Numbered from the stretch's first letter, positions 17,385 to 25,984 are shown. The stretch: 64,000 nucleotides of DNA from Candidimonas nitroreducens (GCF_002209565.1 NZ_NJIH01000012.1:1-64000), one strand, 5' to 3'. Numbers and translations: made by a program. The notes: generated by a model from the letters alone, not told the origin.

Positions 17385-19553
17385 TTAGCGGCCTTGCTGC
17401 CGCTGTAGCTCTGCAAACGACACCAGCCGGCCTGCCAGGGCGCTCGCCGCCACCGTGGGCGGGCTGGCCAGCCAGACCTGCCCCGGCCCCGAGCGGCCGG
17501 GGAAATTGCGGTTGATGGCGCTGACAGTAACTTGCCCCGTCCGTTCCGACGAGCCCGGCCCGCAATTGGCACAGGCGCCGCAGGAAGGCTCCAGCATGCG
17601 TGCCCCCACGGCGGCAAACACGCGGTCGTAGCCGCGCCCCACGCAATAATCGCGCACGGCGGTCGTGCCGTACTGCAGGTACAGCGTGACCGAGTCGGGC
17701 ACGCGCAAGCCGTGCTCCACCCCCCAGGCCAGTACGGCATAGTATTGGTCGAAGTCTTCACGCTTGCCGGCCGTGCACGACCCGCCATAGGCGATATCGA
17801 TGGCGGCCCGCTCGGGCAGGCTGCCCAGCGCCACGCCGTTGCCCGGGTCGCCGGGGCGGGCCACCATGGGCGAGAGGCGGCTGCAATCCACGCGCAGCAC
17901 GGCTGCGTAGCGGGCGCCGGGGTCGCTGCGCATCCAGGGCTCGAGCCGGAAATCGATGCCGCGGCGCTCGCGCAGGAAGCGCAGGGTTTCCGCATCGGGC
18001 GCCACGATGCCGGTCAAGCCGCCCAGCTCGGCCGTCATATTGGTCAGCGTGGCACGCTCGTCGGTAGGCAGCGCCGCCACGGCCTCGCCGCCGAATTCGA
18101 AGACCTTGCCTATGCCGGCGCCGCTGCGGATTTCGGGCCGCGCCAGCAGCTCCAAGGCGATGTCCTTGGCGGTAATGCCCGCGGGCAGGCTGCCCTGCAA
18201 GTCCACCAATATCGACTCGGGCAGCGGCATGCGCACCGCGCCGGTGACGAAGGCGTTGGCCATGTCGGTGGTTCCCACCCCGAAAGCCGCACAGCCCAGC
18301 GCACCGCTATGCGGCGTGTGGGAATCGGTACCCACCACGACCTGCCCCGGCAGCGCGTAGTGTTCGCTGATCATGGCGTGCGATATGCCGGCCACATTGG
18401 TGCCGTCGTCGCGCGCCGCCTCGGATTCGCTTAGCGTGCGGTGCGAGCGCAGGCCGTAGCGGGCCACGAAATCGCGGTGCGCCTGGCGCAGGCGCAGGAT
18501 GTTCGGCACCAGCCCGCGCGCCAGGTGCATGGGGCTGGACTCCACATACGAGGTGTGATCCTCGAAGGCGATGATGGAGTCCTTGTCGTGCATGGACACC
18601 GGCGCGCCGAAGGCGGCATGCAGCATGTGCGCGCACATGCCCGTGTAGTACTCGTGGATGAAGCGCCAGTCGGCTCTGACGAACACACCGTCGCCCGGGT
18701 TTTGTGCATCGCGCGTGTATTCGGTCTGCAGCAGGTGGCGGGCGATGATTTTTTCGAACAGGGTTCTGGGCCGGCCTTCGGGCAGGCCTCGAGCCGATGG
18801 ATCCTGTGACGGTAGATCCTGTGCCGATAGACCCCGCGACGGTAGATCTTGCGCCGATAGATCCTGCGCAGGCAGATCGTGGGCGGGCTCATCCGGCCGT
18901 CGATCCGCGCCGGCGGACGCATCATCCCGCCCGGAGCCCTGGTTCAAAGCGCCAGCCGGCGGCTCGGCCGCAACGGCGCCCGAGGGCTGCAGCCCGGCCA
19001 TGTGCAGGCGCCCGAAGCGCAGCAGGCCGCCGCTGCCCAGTATGCCGGCGGCCAGCGCCTCGCGGCCGGCAAGCAGCTCGGCAAGCGGGATCGCCTCGCC
19101 CCGCTGTATGCGCGCTATCAGGCCGAAATCGGTCGAGGTGATCAGGCCGATATTGTCGGCGTTCTGCCGGTACAGGCGCTCGAAGCTCTCGGCCACGACC
19201 AAGCGGATGCCGGCCAGTTTTTCGGCGGCCGGGCTGTGCTCACGCGAAGAACCCTTGCCGTAGCGCTTGCCGCCGACCGTGACGCCGAATTTCCCCGCGA
19301 GCACGGCGTCCGGGCCGATGGGAATCTGCGCGCCGGCCCGCAGGCCGGTATAGGGGTAGCGGCCCAGTTGCTCGTCATAATGGGCCAGGGCCGCCATGGG
19401 CGTGATCTCGTCGGTCGAGACGTCGTCGCGCAAGGGGCCGGCGCGATCCAGGTCGAGATCCTGGCCGTCGAGCTGCAGCCTGATGAGGGCCGGATCCATG
19501 CTCAGAAACAGGATGCGCCCGAAAGACAGGGCATTTTGCGTAATGGCTTCCAT
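17385..19553 (-). CDS. Domain-swapped aconitase-family hydratase
   Basis: A 722-residue [4Fe-4S] hydro-lyase in which the swivel (LeuD-like) domain comes first (about residues 20-190: DDVSTDEITPMAAL, YGKGSSREHSPAAEK) and the catalytic LeuC-like domain second (about 265-722: VVVGTDSHTPHSGALG, GGSCTAGKRED, EPSCGACANCGPG). Cluster ligands are probably Cys593 and two of Cys658, Cys661 and Cys664. A linker of about 70 residues joins the halves and includes a pentapeptide tandem repeat. Possible substrates are citrate/aconitate, isopropylmalate or methylcitrate-type acids; I cannot choose. It is a distant paralogue of acnA at 3574-6366, which has the standard order. The ATG at 19553 lacks a clear ribosome site. 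It converges on the YeeE gene with a 16-base gap. Confidence 0.88.
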   Translation of the reverse strand: MEAITQNALSFGRILFLSMDPALIRLQLDGQDLDLDRAGPLRDDVSTDEITPMAALAHYDEQLGRYPYTGLRAGAQIPIGPDAVLAGKFGVTVGGKRYGKGSSREHSPAAEKLAGIRLVVAESFERLYRQNADNIGLITSTDFGLIARIQRGEAIPLAELLAGREALAAGILGSGGLLRFGRLHMAGLQPSGAVAAEPPAGALNQGSGRDDASAGADRRPDEPAHDLPAQDLSAQDLPSRGLSAQDLPSQDPSARGLPEGRPRTLFEKIIARHLLQTEYTRDAQNPGDGVFVRADWRFIHEYYTGMCAHMLHAAFGAPVSMHDKDSIIAFEDHTSYVESSPMHLARGLVPNILRLRQAHRDFVARYGLRSHRTLSESEAARDDGTNVAGISHAMISEHYALPGQVVVGTDSHTPHSGALGCAAFGVGTTDMANAFVTGAVRMPLPESILVDLQGSLPAGITAKDIALELLARPEIRSGAGIGKVFEFGGEAVAALPTDERATLTNMTAELGGLTGIVAPDAETLRFLRERRGIDFRLEPWMRSDPGARYAAVLRVDCSRLSPMVARPGDPGNGVALGSLPERAAIDIAYGGSCTAGKREDFDQYYAVLAWGVEHGLRVPDSVTLYLQYGTTAVRDYCVGRGYDRVFAAVGARMLEPSCGACANCGPGSSERTGQVTVSAINRNFPGRSGPGQVWLASPPTVAASALAGRLVSFAELQRQQGR
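18785..18880. repeat. 15-bp tandem repeat in the linker of the swapped aconitase
   Basis: About six to seven imperfect 15-bp units (on the plus strand TGACGGTAGATCCTG / TGCCGATAGACCCCG type) encode the pentapeptide series DLPAQ, DLSAQ, DLPSR, GLSAQ, DLPSQ, DPSAR, GLPEG on the minus strand. The period is a multiple of three, so copy-number change would only alter linker length. Confidence 0.85.
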
Positions 19554-19758
19554 CGGGAAATTATGTCGCGAATTGCGCACCGCCCGCAAGTGCTCAGGCG
19601 CGCAGGCCGGCATCGCAAACGGCGATGATCGGTTGGCGGGGCAACCGTGCCCAGTACTACGCGGTCGCACCCCGCAGCCTTGCGGCACATAGACCTCCAG
19701 GCGGCCGCTGTTGCGCACGCCGCCCCGCTTGCGAGAGCTTCCCGGGCGGCCGTCGGCC

Positions 19759-20646
19759 TCAGCCCTTGAGCGCCTCTATCAGCTCCTGCACCGCGCGGTG
19801 GCGCGGCGATTTGCGCATAGCGTACACGTACAGATCGCGCGCCGCCCAGCTTTCCGCCAGGGCGCGGCGCGCGAACTTGCGCGCGCCCGCATAAGCGGTC
19901 GCCGCACTTTGCGGCATGATGGCAATGCCCAGCCCGGCCTCGATCATGCGGCAGGCGATGTCGAAGCTGCTGACGACCACCTGCGGGGTATAACCGCCTG
20001 CAATCTTCCCAGCCTGGGTGCGCAGCAAATTATCCAATGCGCCGCCCGAATGCACCCATATCAGCGGATACTGCATCGCGTCGGCGAAACGCAGCTTCTT
20101 CGCCCCGCCCAGCGGATGCGCATTGAGCATGACGACGATCAAGGGGTCGGTGGCAAACGGCCACGCCTCCAGCCCGGCCGGCGACTCCGTCTTGACGCAC
20201 ACGCCCACGTCGGCCTCATCGTCCAGGCAGGCCCGTATCACTTCGGGGGTGTCGCGCTCTGCGATGGCTATCTGCACCGCGGGATACGCGGTGTTGAAAG
20301 CCTGCAGGCGTTCCGGCAGGAAGCCGATCAACGAAGACATATTGGCACACAGGCGCACCAGGCCGTTGACCTGGCCATCGAGCCCCAGCACGTCGCGCGC
20401 CAGCGCCTGCAGGTCTTTGTCGATGCGGCTGCCGCGTTCCCGCACCAGCGCGCCGGCGGGCGTGAGTTCTATGCCCTTGGGCGACCGAACCAGCAGCTTC
20501 ACGCCCAGCATGTTTTCCAGTTCGGCAATGCGGCGGCTGAGCGCCGACGGAGCAATGTGTTCCCTGGCGGCCGCGCGCGAAATCGACCCCTCGGCCACGA
20601 CCGCAATAAATAAATGCAAGCTGTAGGGATCGATGCGGCGAATCAT
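19759..20646 (-). CDS. LysR-family regulator, divergent from a Bug receptor
   Basis: A 295-residue LysR regulator: winged HTH at about 5-62 (SISRAAAREHIAPSALSRRIAELE, then GIELTPAG), effector domain about 90-290. I used ATG 20646 (MIRRIDPYSLHLF), where family similarity begins; a longer frame opens at 20733. It is transcribed away from a Bug receptor gene at 20900. The gap between them carries a three-half-site array (CATCG/CGATR, 11-bp spacing) also found at the 40-43 kb LysR/Bug locus. Probably it controls the divergent receptor in response to its ligand or a metabolite. Confidence 0.92.
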   Translation of the reverse strand: MIRRIDPYSLHLFIAVVAEGSISRAAAREHIAPSALSRRIAELENMLGVKLLVRSPKGIELTPAGALVRERGSRIDKDLQALARDVLGLDGQVNGLVRLCANMSSLIGFLPERLQAFNTAYPAVQIAIAERDTPEVIRACLDDEADVGVCVKTESPAGLEAWPFATDPLIVVMLNAHPLGGAKKLRFADAMQYPLIWVHSGGALDNLLRTQAGKIAGGYTPQVVVSSFDIACRMIEAGLGIAIMPQSAATAYAGARKFARRALAESWAARDLYVYAMRKSPRHRAVQELIEALKG

Positions 20647-20708
20647 GTTTCCGGTAGCGCTGCGAAAAGAAGGATCGCCCCGCAGTGTAACCCCGCCCGG
20701 CGCGACAC

Positions 20709-20776
20709 CATCGTAATCGGCGATATGGGGCATCGCGGATTAACTCTACAGCGCAAAGCCGCGTGCCTCTTAGAAT
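20709..20776 (+). promoter_or_regulatory. Three-half-site LysR operator and promoter before the Bug gene
   Basis: CATCGT (20709-20714), N5, GCGATA (20720-20725), N5, CATCGC (20731-20736) is followed 34 bases later by a -10-like TAGAAT (20771-20776). The same layout occurs at 40289-40355 and 42500-42566. Half-sites are spaced 11 bases apart, about one helical turn, as expected for a LysR tetramer site. Confidence 0.55.
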
Positions 20777-20899
20777 CGTCGCCGGGTGCAGGCATATCGA
20801 CGCGCACCGGCGCGTGGGCCGACGGCCGTACCGCTCGTCCCGGCCGGCGCCGGCGCAGCGCCTGGACAGCACATCCATCACTCGAGGAGACCAGACAAA

Positions 20900-21886
20900 A
20901 TGAAAGCAACTCACCGTATCGCCGTGGCCTGTGCATTGGCCCTGGCCGGCAGCACCGCCTGCATCGCGGCATGGGCGGCGGGCGCCTACCCCAATCACCC
21001 CGTGCGCCTGATCGTAACCAGCGCCCCCGGATCGGGGCTGGATCTGGTGGCGCGCGCCATTGCCCCGGACATGGGCAAGACGCTGAAGCAGTCCTTCGTG
21101 GTCGAGAACAAGGCCGGCGCCGCCGGCATACCGGGTACCCGGGAAATCGTGAACGCGGCCCCCGACGGCTACACGCTGGGCCTGGTGTCGTCCAATCACG
21201 CCATCAACCCCAGCATGCACGCCGACCTGCCCTATGACACGGTAAAGGACATCACCGCCATCACCCTCATCGGCTCCGTGCCGCTGGTACTGGCCGTCCC
21301 CGCCAAATCGCCCTACCAGACCGTGCGGCAGTTGATCGAAGCAGCCAAGGCCCATCCGGACAAGATCAATTTCGGTTCGGCCGGCGTGGGCAGCGCCCTG
21401 GACGTCGCCGGCCTGATGCTGGAAAAAATGGCGCACATCAAATTCATGCACATCCCCTACCGCGGCGGCAATCCCTTGATGACCGACCTGATGTCGGGCC
21501 AGGTGGCAACCGCCTTCCTGGCGGTCTCGACGGCCGAAGCGCAGATCAAGGCCGGCACCATACGCGCCCTGGCGACCAGCTCCGCCCAACGCCTGCCCTC
21601 CCTGCCCAACGTGCCCACGCTGGCCGAATCGGGCGTGGCGGGCTACCTCTACACGCCCTGGATAGGGCTCATCGGCCCGGCCAAGCTGCCCGCGCCGGTG
21701 GTTCAGCTGCTGCAAGCAACAGTGCATGACGTGATTGCCTTGCCCGGCGTGAAGCAACAGTTCGCCGTCCAGGGCTTCAACCCCAGCGGCACCTCTTCCG
21801 CCGAATTCCTGGACACCTTGAAGCAAGAAATCGTCTCGACCCGGGAACTGATGGGCGAGCGCCAGACGGCGAAAGCCGGCGGTTGA
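20900..21886 (+). CDS. Bug-family periplasmic solute receptor
   Basis: A 328-residue secreted receptor with a signal peptide (to about residue 27, AAWAAGAYPNHPVRLIV), the VVENKAGAAGIPGTREIV motif, the FMHIPYRGGNPLMTDLMSGQ central motif, and a standard length. The start at 20900 follows CGAGGAGA. It is by eye much closer to the Bug protein at 40464-41444 (shared PGTREI/TGTREV, TLGLVSSNHAINPS and IALIGP/IGLIGP stretches) than to the others. The ligand is unknown. It is divergent from a LysR gene, followed 160 bases later by a GltB-like gene that may or may not be co-transcribed. Confidence 0.92.
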   Translation: MKATHRIAVACALALAGSTACIAAWAAGAYPNHPVRLIVTSAPGSGLDLVARAIAPDMGKTLKQSFVVENKAGAAGIPGTREIVNAAPDGYTLGLVSSNHAINPSMHADLPYDTVKDITAITLIGSVPLVLAVPAKSPYQTVRQLIEAAKAHPDKINFGSAGVGSALDVAGLMLEKMAHIKFMHIPYRGGNPLMTDLMSGQVATAFLAVSTAEAQIKAGTIRALATSSAQRLPSLPNVPTLAESGVAGYLYTPWIGLIGPAKLPAPVVQLLQATVHDVIALPGVKQQFAVQGFNPSGTSSAEFLDTLKQEIVSTRELMGERQTAKAGG

Positions 21887-22045
21887 AGCAATAGCCTGTC
21901 GTCGCGCAGATCAACAAAGAAGACGGGCACAGGCGGCGCCGCAGTGGCCGGCCCCTGCCGCCGGCCGCCACGGCATCCCGGTGTTTGCCCCTGGCCGCAG
22001 TTCTGAAGTAAGGTGCAGGGCGAACGAACCACAAGGACGCCTAGC

Positions 22046-23716
22046 ATGAGCCGCCTGTTCACCCGCCACACCGTCTTCCACCTCGTCATCCTTTTGACCC
22101 TGGTCACGCTGATACTTGCCGCAGTCGTCAGCGCCTGGTGGCTGGTCGGCACGCTGATCTTCGGCGCTCTGTCGCTGCTGGGGGTGATGGATCAGATCCA
22201 GACCCACCACACGATACGCCGCAACTATCCGGTCATCGGCAACCTGCGCTTCATATTCGAGTCCATCCGCCCCGAAATCCGCCAGTATTTTCTTGAAGAC
22301 GACACGCAGCAGCTGCCCTTCTCGCGGGCCGACCGCTCGCTGGTCTATCAGCGCGCCAAGCACGTCATAGACAAACGCCCCTTCGGCACGCAGCGCGATG
22401 TCTACGGCACCGACTACGAGTGGATCAACCACTCCATGGATCCGGTTCATCCGGCGGACAGCGATTTCCGCATCACCGTGGGCGGCCCCGACTGCACCCA
22501 GCCCGTGCAGTTGTCGGTGCTGAATATTTCGGCCATGAGTTTCGGCGCCCTGTCGGCCAACGCCGTCCTGGCACTGAACAAAGGTGCCCTGCTAGGCAAC
22601 TTCGCCCACGACACCGGCGAAGGCGGCATCAGCAGCTATCACCTGGCCAACGGCGGCTCGCTCATCTGGAACATCGGCTCGGGCTACTTCGGCTGTCGCG
22701 ACGCCGAAGGCAATTTCTCGGAAGAAGCCTTCGTCGAACGCGCCACGAAGCCCAGCGTCAAGATGATAGAAATCAAGCTCTCGCAAGGCGCCAAGCCCGG
22801 CCATGGCGGCATTTTGCCCGGGCCCAAGGTCACCCCCGAAATCGCCGCCGCGCGCGGCGTGCCCGCCTGGCAGGACTGTAATTCCCCCTCCAAGCACAGC
22901 GCCTTCAGCACCCCCATCGAGCTGATGCAGTTCGTCGCCCGGCTGCGCCGGCTTTCCGGCGGCAAGCCGGTAGGATTCAAGCTGTGCGTGGGCCATCCCT
23001 GGGAATGGTTCGGCATTGCCAAGGCCATGCTCAAGACCGGCATCACGCCCGACTTCATCGTCGTCGACGGCGCCGAGGGCGGCACGGGCGCCGCGCCCAT
23101 AGAGTTCGTCGACCACGTCGGCACGCCGCTGCGCGAAGGGCTGCGCCTGGTGCACAACACCCTGGTGGGCATAGGCTTGCGCGAGCGCATCAAGCTGGGC
23201 GCCTCGGGCAAGGTCATCAGCGCCTTCGACATGGCCCGCGTCATGGCCATGGGGGCCGACTGGTGCAACAGCGCCCGCGCCTTCATGTTCGCCATAGGCT
23301 GTATCCAGGCGCAGGTCTGCCACACCGGCAAGTGCCCCACGGGGGTCACCACACAAGACCCGAAGCGCCAGGCCGGCCTGGTGGTGGCCGACAAGTCGGT
23401 GCGCGTAATGCAGTTCCATCACAACACGCTCGCGGCCCTGGCCGAGCTGCTGGGCGCGGCCGGCCTGACGCACCCCGGCGAGCTGCGTCCGCACCACGTC
23501 GCCCGGCGCATCTCCAACGGCGAAGTGCGCGTGCTCTCGGCGCTGTTCCCCGACCTCGAAAAAGGCGAGCTGCTGGCCGGCAAATTCCGCCAGACCATTT
23601 TCCGAGTGGCCTGGCCCATGGCTCAAGCAGAGTCCTTCGCTCCCACCTACAGCCTGAGCGCGGCCCTGTCGGGCAATGCCGCAACGCCCGTGCCGCAGGC
23701 AGCGGCGGGAGACTGA
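22046..23716 (+). CDS. Membrane-anchored FMN-binding glutamate-synthase-like protein
   Basis: A 556-residue protein with two N-terminal hydrophobic segments (about residues 8-50) and then the FMN-binding alpha/beta barrel of glutamate synthase (GltB central domain). Visible are LNISAMSFGALS, DTGEGGIS, the HGGILPGPKVTPEIA stretch, VDGAEGGTGAAP and the 3Fe-4S cysteine cluster CIQAQVCHTGKCPTGVTTQ. The glutaminase domain and GltD partner are absent, so it is unlikely to make glutamate from glutamine by itself; members of this stand-alone group are of unknown function. The ATG at 22046 has an AAGGAC site upstream; an earlier in-frame start at 22013 is less likely. Confidence 0.87.
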   Translation: MSRLFTRHTVFHLVILLTLVTLILAAVVSAWWLVGTLIFGALSLLGVMDQIQTHHTIRRNYPVIGNLRFIFESIRPEIRQYFLEDDTQQLPFSRADRSLVYQRAKHVIDKRPFGTQRDVYGTDYEWINHSMDPVHPADSDFRITVGGPDCTQPVQLSVLNISAMSFGALSANAVLALNKGALLGNFAHDTGEGGISSYHLANGGSLIWNIGSGYFGCRDAEGNFSEEAFVERATKPSVKMIEIKLSQGAKPGHGGILPGPKVTPEIAAARGVPAWQDCNSPSKHSAFSTPIELMQFVARLRRLSGGKPVGFKLCVGHPWEWFGIAKAMLKTGITPDFIVVDGAEGGTGAAPIEFVDHVGTPLREGLRLVHNTLVGIGLRERIKLGASGKVISAFDMARVMAMGADWCNSARAFMFAIGCIQAQVCHTGKCPTGVTTQDPKRQAGLVVADKSVRVMQFHHNTLAALAELLGAAGLTHPGELRPHHVARRISNGEVRVLSALFPDLEKGELLAGKFRQTIFRVAWPMAQAESFAPTYSLSAALSGNAATPVPQAAAGD

Positions 23717-23931
23717 TCAAGCCTCAAAAGCCGATGGGGTAGAGCCGAAGAGCCTGCCTTGATCCTCCGAAAATGAAGAAGGGCCTGGCTTCAGGAATTT
23801 TGAGAATTACCGCATGCGGGTCTTGGCCCAGTGCGGTTGGAACGGGGTGATTAACCGAGTGTAATGAATGCCCTCATCCCCCGAAAATGGGGAAGAGCCG
23901 AGCCTGCGCCCATGCTGGGCGGACAATGGAA
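23717..23931. other. Intergenic region with an imperfect direct repeat
   Basis: About 215 bases between the GltB-like gene and the tRNA-Met terminator with no supported gene. Two related segments, TCCTCCGAAAATG (about 23763) and TCCCCCGAAAATG (about 23877), each followed by GAAGA-G-GCC-like sequence, lie 114 bases apart. I do not recognise a known element. Confidence 0.4.
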
Positions 23932-23961
23932 AAGGGCTTAGCGTGCGAACGCTAAGCCCTT
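23932..23961 (-). terminator. Terminator-type hairpin after tRNA-Met
   Basis: A perfect 13-bp stem AAGGGCTTAGCGT / ACGCTAAGCCCTT with a 4-base loop begins nine bases after the tRNA 3' end on the minus strand. Its U tract is short (CCCTTTTCC), but the position and strength fit transcription termination. Confidence 0.8.
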
Positions 23962-23969
23962 GATATCTC

Positions 23970-24046
23970 TGGTGGCGCATCCCTGATTCGAACAGGGGAC
24001 CTGCGGATTATGATTCCGTCGCTCTAACCGGCTGAGCTAATGCGCC
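23970..24046 (-). tRNA. tRNA-Met (anticodon CAT), probably the elongator
   Basis: A 77-base cloverleaf with encoded CCA. The acceptor is GGCGCAT/ATGCGCC, the D arm GCTC/GAGC, the anticodon loop ATCATAA gives CAT, and the T loop is TTCGAAT. The paired first acceptor base rules out the initiator type. A lysidine-modified tRNA-Ile2 has the same anticodon and cannot be fully excluded by eye. Confidence 0.9.
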
Positions 24047-24127
24047 AAAGCGCGACACTATAGCATAGTTTCGCTGGGCTTGCCGGCGCGGCCCGCAGGG
24101 CTCGCGCCGTGCCAAGGCGATGATTCT

Positions 24128-25126
24128 TTACACCGCAACACCGGCGGTCTTGATCACTATGCCCCACTTGCGGCTTTCCTCTTGTATTCTGTGGGCGTAG
24201 GCGGCGGAGCCTCCGAGCATGGGCTCGGCGCCTTCGACCACCAGCCTGGACTGGAAATCGGGCGTGGCGGCCACTTCCAGTATTTTCTGCTCCAGACTCG
24301 CGACCACATCCGCCCCGACCGACTTCGGGGCGAGAATGCCGTACGTCAGCGTGCTTTCAAAGCCCTTGAGTTCCGGCACCCCCGACTCGCCCATGGTGGG
24401 AATGTCTGGCAGCAGGTTCAGCCGCTTCGGGCTGGTGACGGCCAGGGCACGCAGCTTTCCGCCCTTGACCATGGCCATGGCGGCGGGGATGACGCTGAAG
24501 CAGAAGTCCACCTGGCCCCCGGCAACGTCCGTCAGCGCCGGCGCGGTGCCTTTGTAAGGCACGTGCAGCGCCTTGGCGCCCAGGGTCTGCAGCAGCATTT
24601 CGCCAGTGAGGTGGCCGCCGGTGCCGGTGCCGCTCGAGGCGAAATCCATGTCGCCGCCTTTGCTGCGCAAGGCATCGGCCAGTTGCTGGACATTGTGCAC
24701 GGGAGAGTTGGCCGGCACGACCAGCAGCAGGGCCGAAGAAGCAAACATGGCCACCGGCTGCAGGTCTGTGGACGCGTTGAATTTCAGCTTCATGTACAGC
24801 ACCGGGTTGATCGACACGGTACCGGTGTGGCCCAGCAAAAATGTATTGCTCTTGGCCGAGGCCCGCACGACTTGCTCGGTGCCCAGATTGCCGCCAGCAC
24901 CCGGCTTGTTCTCGACGATGACATCCTGCTTGAACATTTCGCCCAGGCCGTGCGCCATCTGCCGGCCCAGCACATCGTTACCGCCGCCGGGCGCAAAGGG
25001 CACGATAATGCGCATGACAGGGCCGCCGCGCTGCGCCCAGGCCGTGGGCGCGGCGACAACGGCCATGCTCAGCGCGGCGGTCAGCGCGCGGCGACGTGGC
25101 GAAAACGAAGCTAAGGAACGAGCCAT
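24128..25126 (-). CDS. Bug-family periplasmic solute receptor
   Basis: A 332-residue secreted receptor with a signal peptide (Arg-rich start, cleavage near APTAWAQRG), then MRIIVPFAPGGGNDVLGR, VIVENKPGAGGNLGTE, HVPYKGTAPALTDV and the usual C-terminal lobe. It stands alone: no LysR or TctAB genes are adjacent, tRNA-Met lies downstream and a small ribbon-helix-helix gene upstream on the same strand. The ligand is unknown. A GGGGGA stretch 6 bases before ATG 25126 can act as ribosome site. Confidence 0.92.
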   Translation of the reverse strand: MARSLASFSPRRRALTAALSMAVVAAPTAWAQRGGPVMRIIVPFAPGGGNDVLGRQMAHGLGEMFKQDVIVENKPGAGGNLGTEQVVRASAKSNTFLLGHTGTVSINPVLYMKLKFNASTDLQPVAMFASSALLLVVPANSPVHNVQQLADALRSKGGDMDFASSGTGTGGHLTGEMLLQTLGAKALHVPYKGTAPALTDVAGGQVDFCFSVIPAAMAMVKGGKLRALAVTSPKRLNLLPDIPTMGESGVPELKGFESTLTYGILAPKSVGADVVASLEQKILEVAATPDFQSRLVVEGAEPMLGGSAAYAHRIQEESRKWGIVIKTAGVAV

Positions 25127-25243
25127 TGGATATCCCCCGAACTGATATGGATTGTTGAACTTGTTCCTGTATTATCCCCCAGCATGGCGCGCTCATCGCC
25201 CGCCATGGCCATCGCCCCCAGCCGGGACAGGCGCTACGCAAGC

Positions 25244-25447
25244 TTATTGCGCGGAATCCTTGCCGCGCCTGCGCGCGCCGACGCTGCTCTGCGTTTTGTA
25301 AGTGACGCCATGCTGCGCCAGGTATTCGCGTATGAGCTGGCGCACCACCTGCGACGGCGTCAGATCCTGTGCATGGCACAGTTTTTCGAATACTTCTTTT
25401 TTTACGGGATCGACCAGAACCGTCAATCGGGCACTCTTCGTTTCCAT
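25244..25447 (-). CDS. Small ribbon-helix-helix (CopG/Arc-type) DNA-binding protein
   Basis: A 67-residue protein starting METKSARLTVLVDPVKKEVF, where the ARLTVLV strand and two following helices (VFEKLCHAQ, TPSQVVRQLIREYLAQHG) form the ribbon-helix-helix fold seen in small repressors and plasmid or antitoxin regulators. A short basic tail follows (GARRRGKDSAQ). The frame continues upstream to 25663 through a 12-bp tandem repeat (Asp-Thr-Ala repeats), but I regard that part as non-coding or leader because the fold begins at 25447. No toxin-like partner is visible next to it. Confidence 0.72.
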   Translation of the reverse strand: METKSARLTVLVDPVKKEVFEKLCHAQDLTPSQVVRQLIREYLAQHGVTYKTQSSVGARRRGKDSAQ

Positions 25448-25504
25448 GGCTGTACCGGGATATATGTTAATAGAATTATAATGATCGAAGCAGCTGGCGC
25501 AAGT

Positions 25505-25600
25505 CGCGGTATCGATCACGGTATCGGCCGCGGTATCAGCCGCGGTATCAGCCGCGGTATCAGTCGCGGTATCAGTCGCGGTATCGGTCAAGGCATAGGC
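25505..25600. repeat. 12-bp tandem repeat array, eight units
   Basis: Eight head-to-tail 12-bp units of the form CGCGGTATCAGC/T (middle five nearly identical, outer ones degenerate) lie upstream of the ribbon-helix-helix gene. The rest of the gap 25448-25888 has no supported gene. The array is too short-period and lacks spacers to be a CRISPR. Confidence 0.9.
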
Positions 25601-25888
25601 CGCAACCTCCTGGCAACAAATCAAGTGCCCGCTGTGCGCCACGGCTTGTCCCTGGCGAACCAACCCTTAACGGCGCGACACAAGCACCCCGCTCGCCCCG
25701 CCCCTGCACCCAATCCGTCCACGCTGCGGTAGCGGTACGGATGTGCACGCTCAAACGCTGCGGCCATTGTGTCTGCGGCAGCTATCGCACCTTCATTTCA
25801 CCCTTTCATCCTGGCCGACTCCGCACACGGGCGGACATCCTCCATTACCCAATATCGTTCTGGATTCCGCGGTGTCATGACCCACGAT

Positions 25889-25984
25889 CCATCGCCATCG
25901 CCACAGCCCTAGCCCTAGCCCTAGCCCTAGCCCTAGCCCTAGCCCTAGCCATAGCCATAGCCATAGCCATAGCCATAGCCATAG
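25889..25984. repeat. Hexanucleotide microsatellite (CCATCG, CCCTAG, CCATAG blocks)
   Basis: Sixteen consecutive hexamers: three CCATCG/CCACAG-like, then seven CCCTAG (25907-25948), then six CCATAG (25949-25984). It lies about 190 bases before the hyf-like operon start. The following 25985-26173 is a short AT-richer stretch and then the operon leader; no gene is supported there. Slippage would change spacing of any promoter element upstream of the operon by multiples of six. Confidence 0.92.

Noticed and set aside
25505-25984. Possible CRISPR array or telomere-like repeats (CCCTAG)
   Set aside because: Units are 12 and 6 bases with no spacers and no cas genes; these are simple tandem repeats. 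CCCTAG resembles telomere repeats only by chance.
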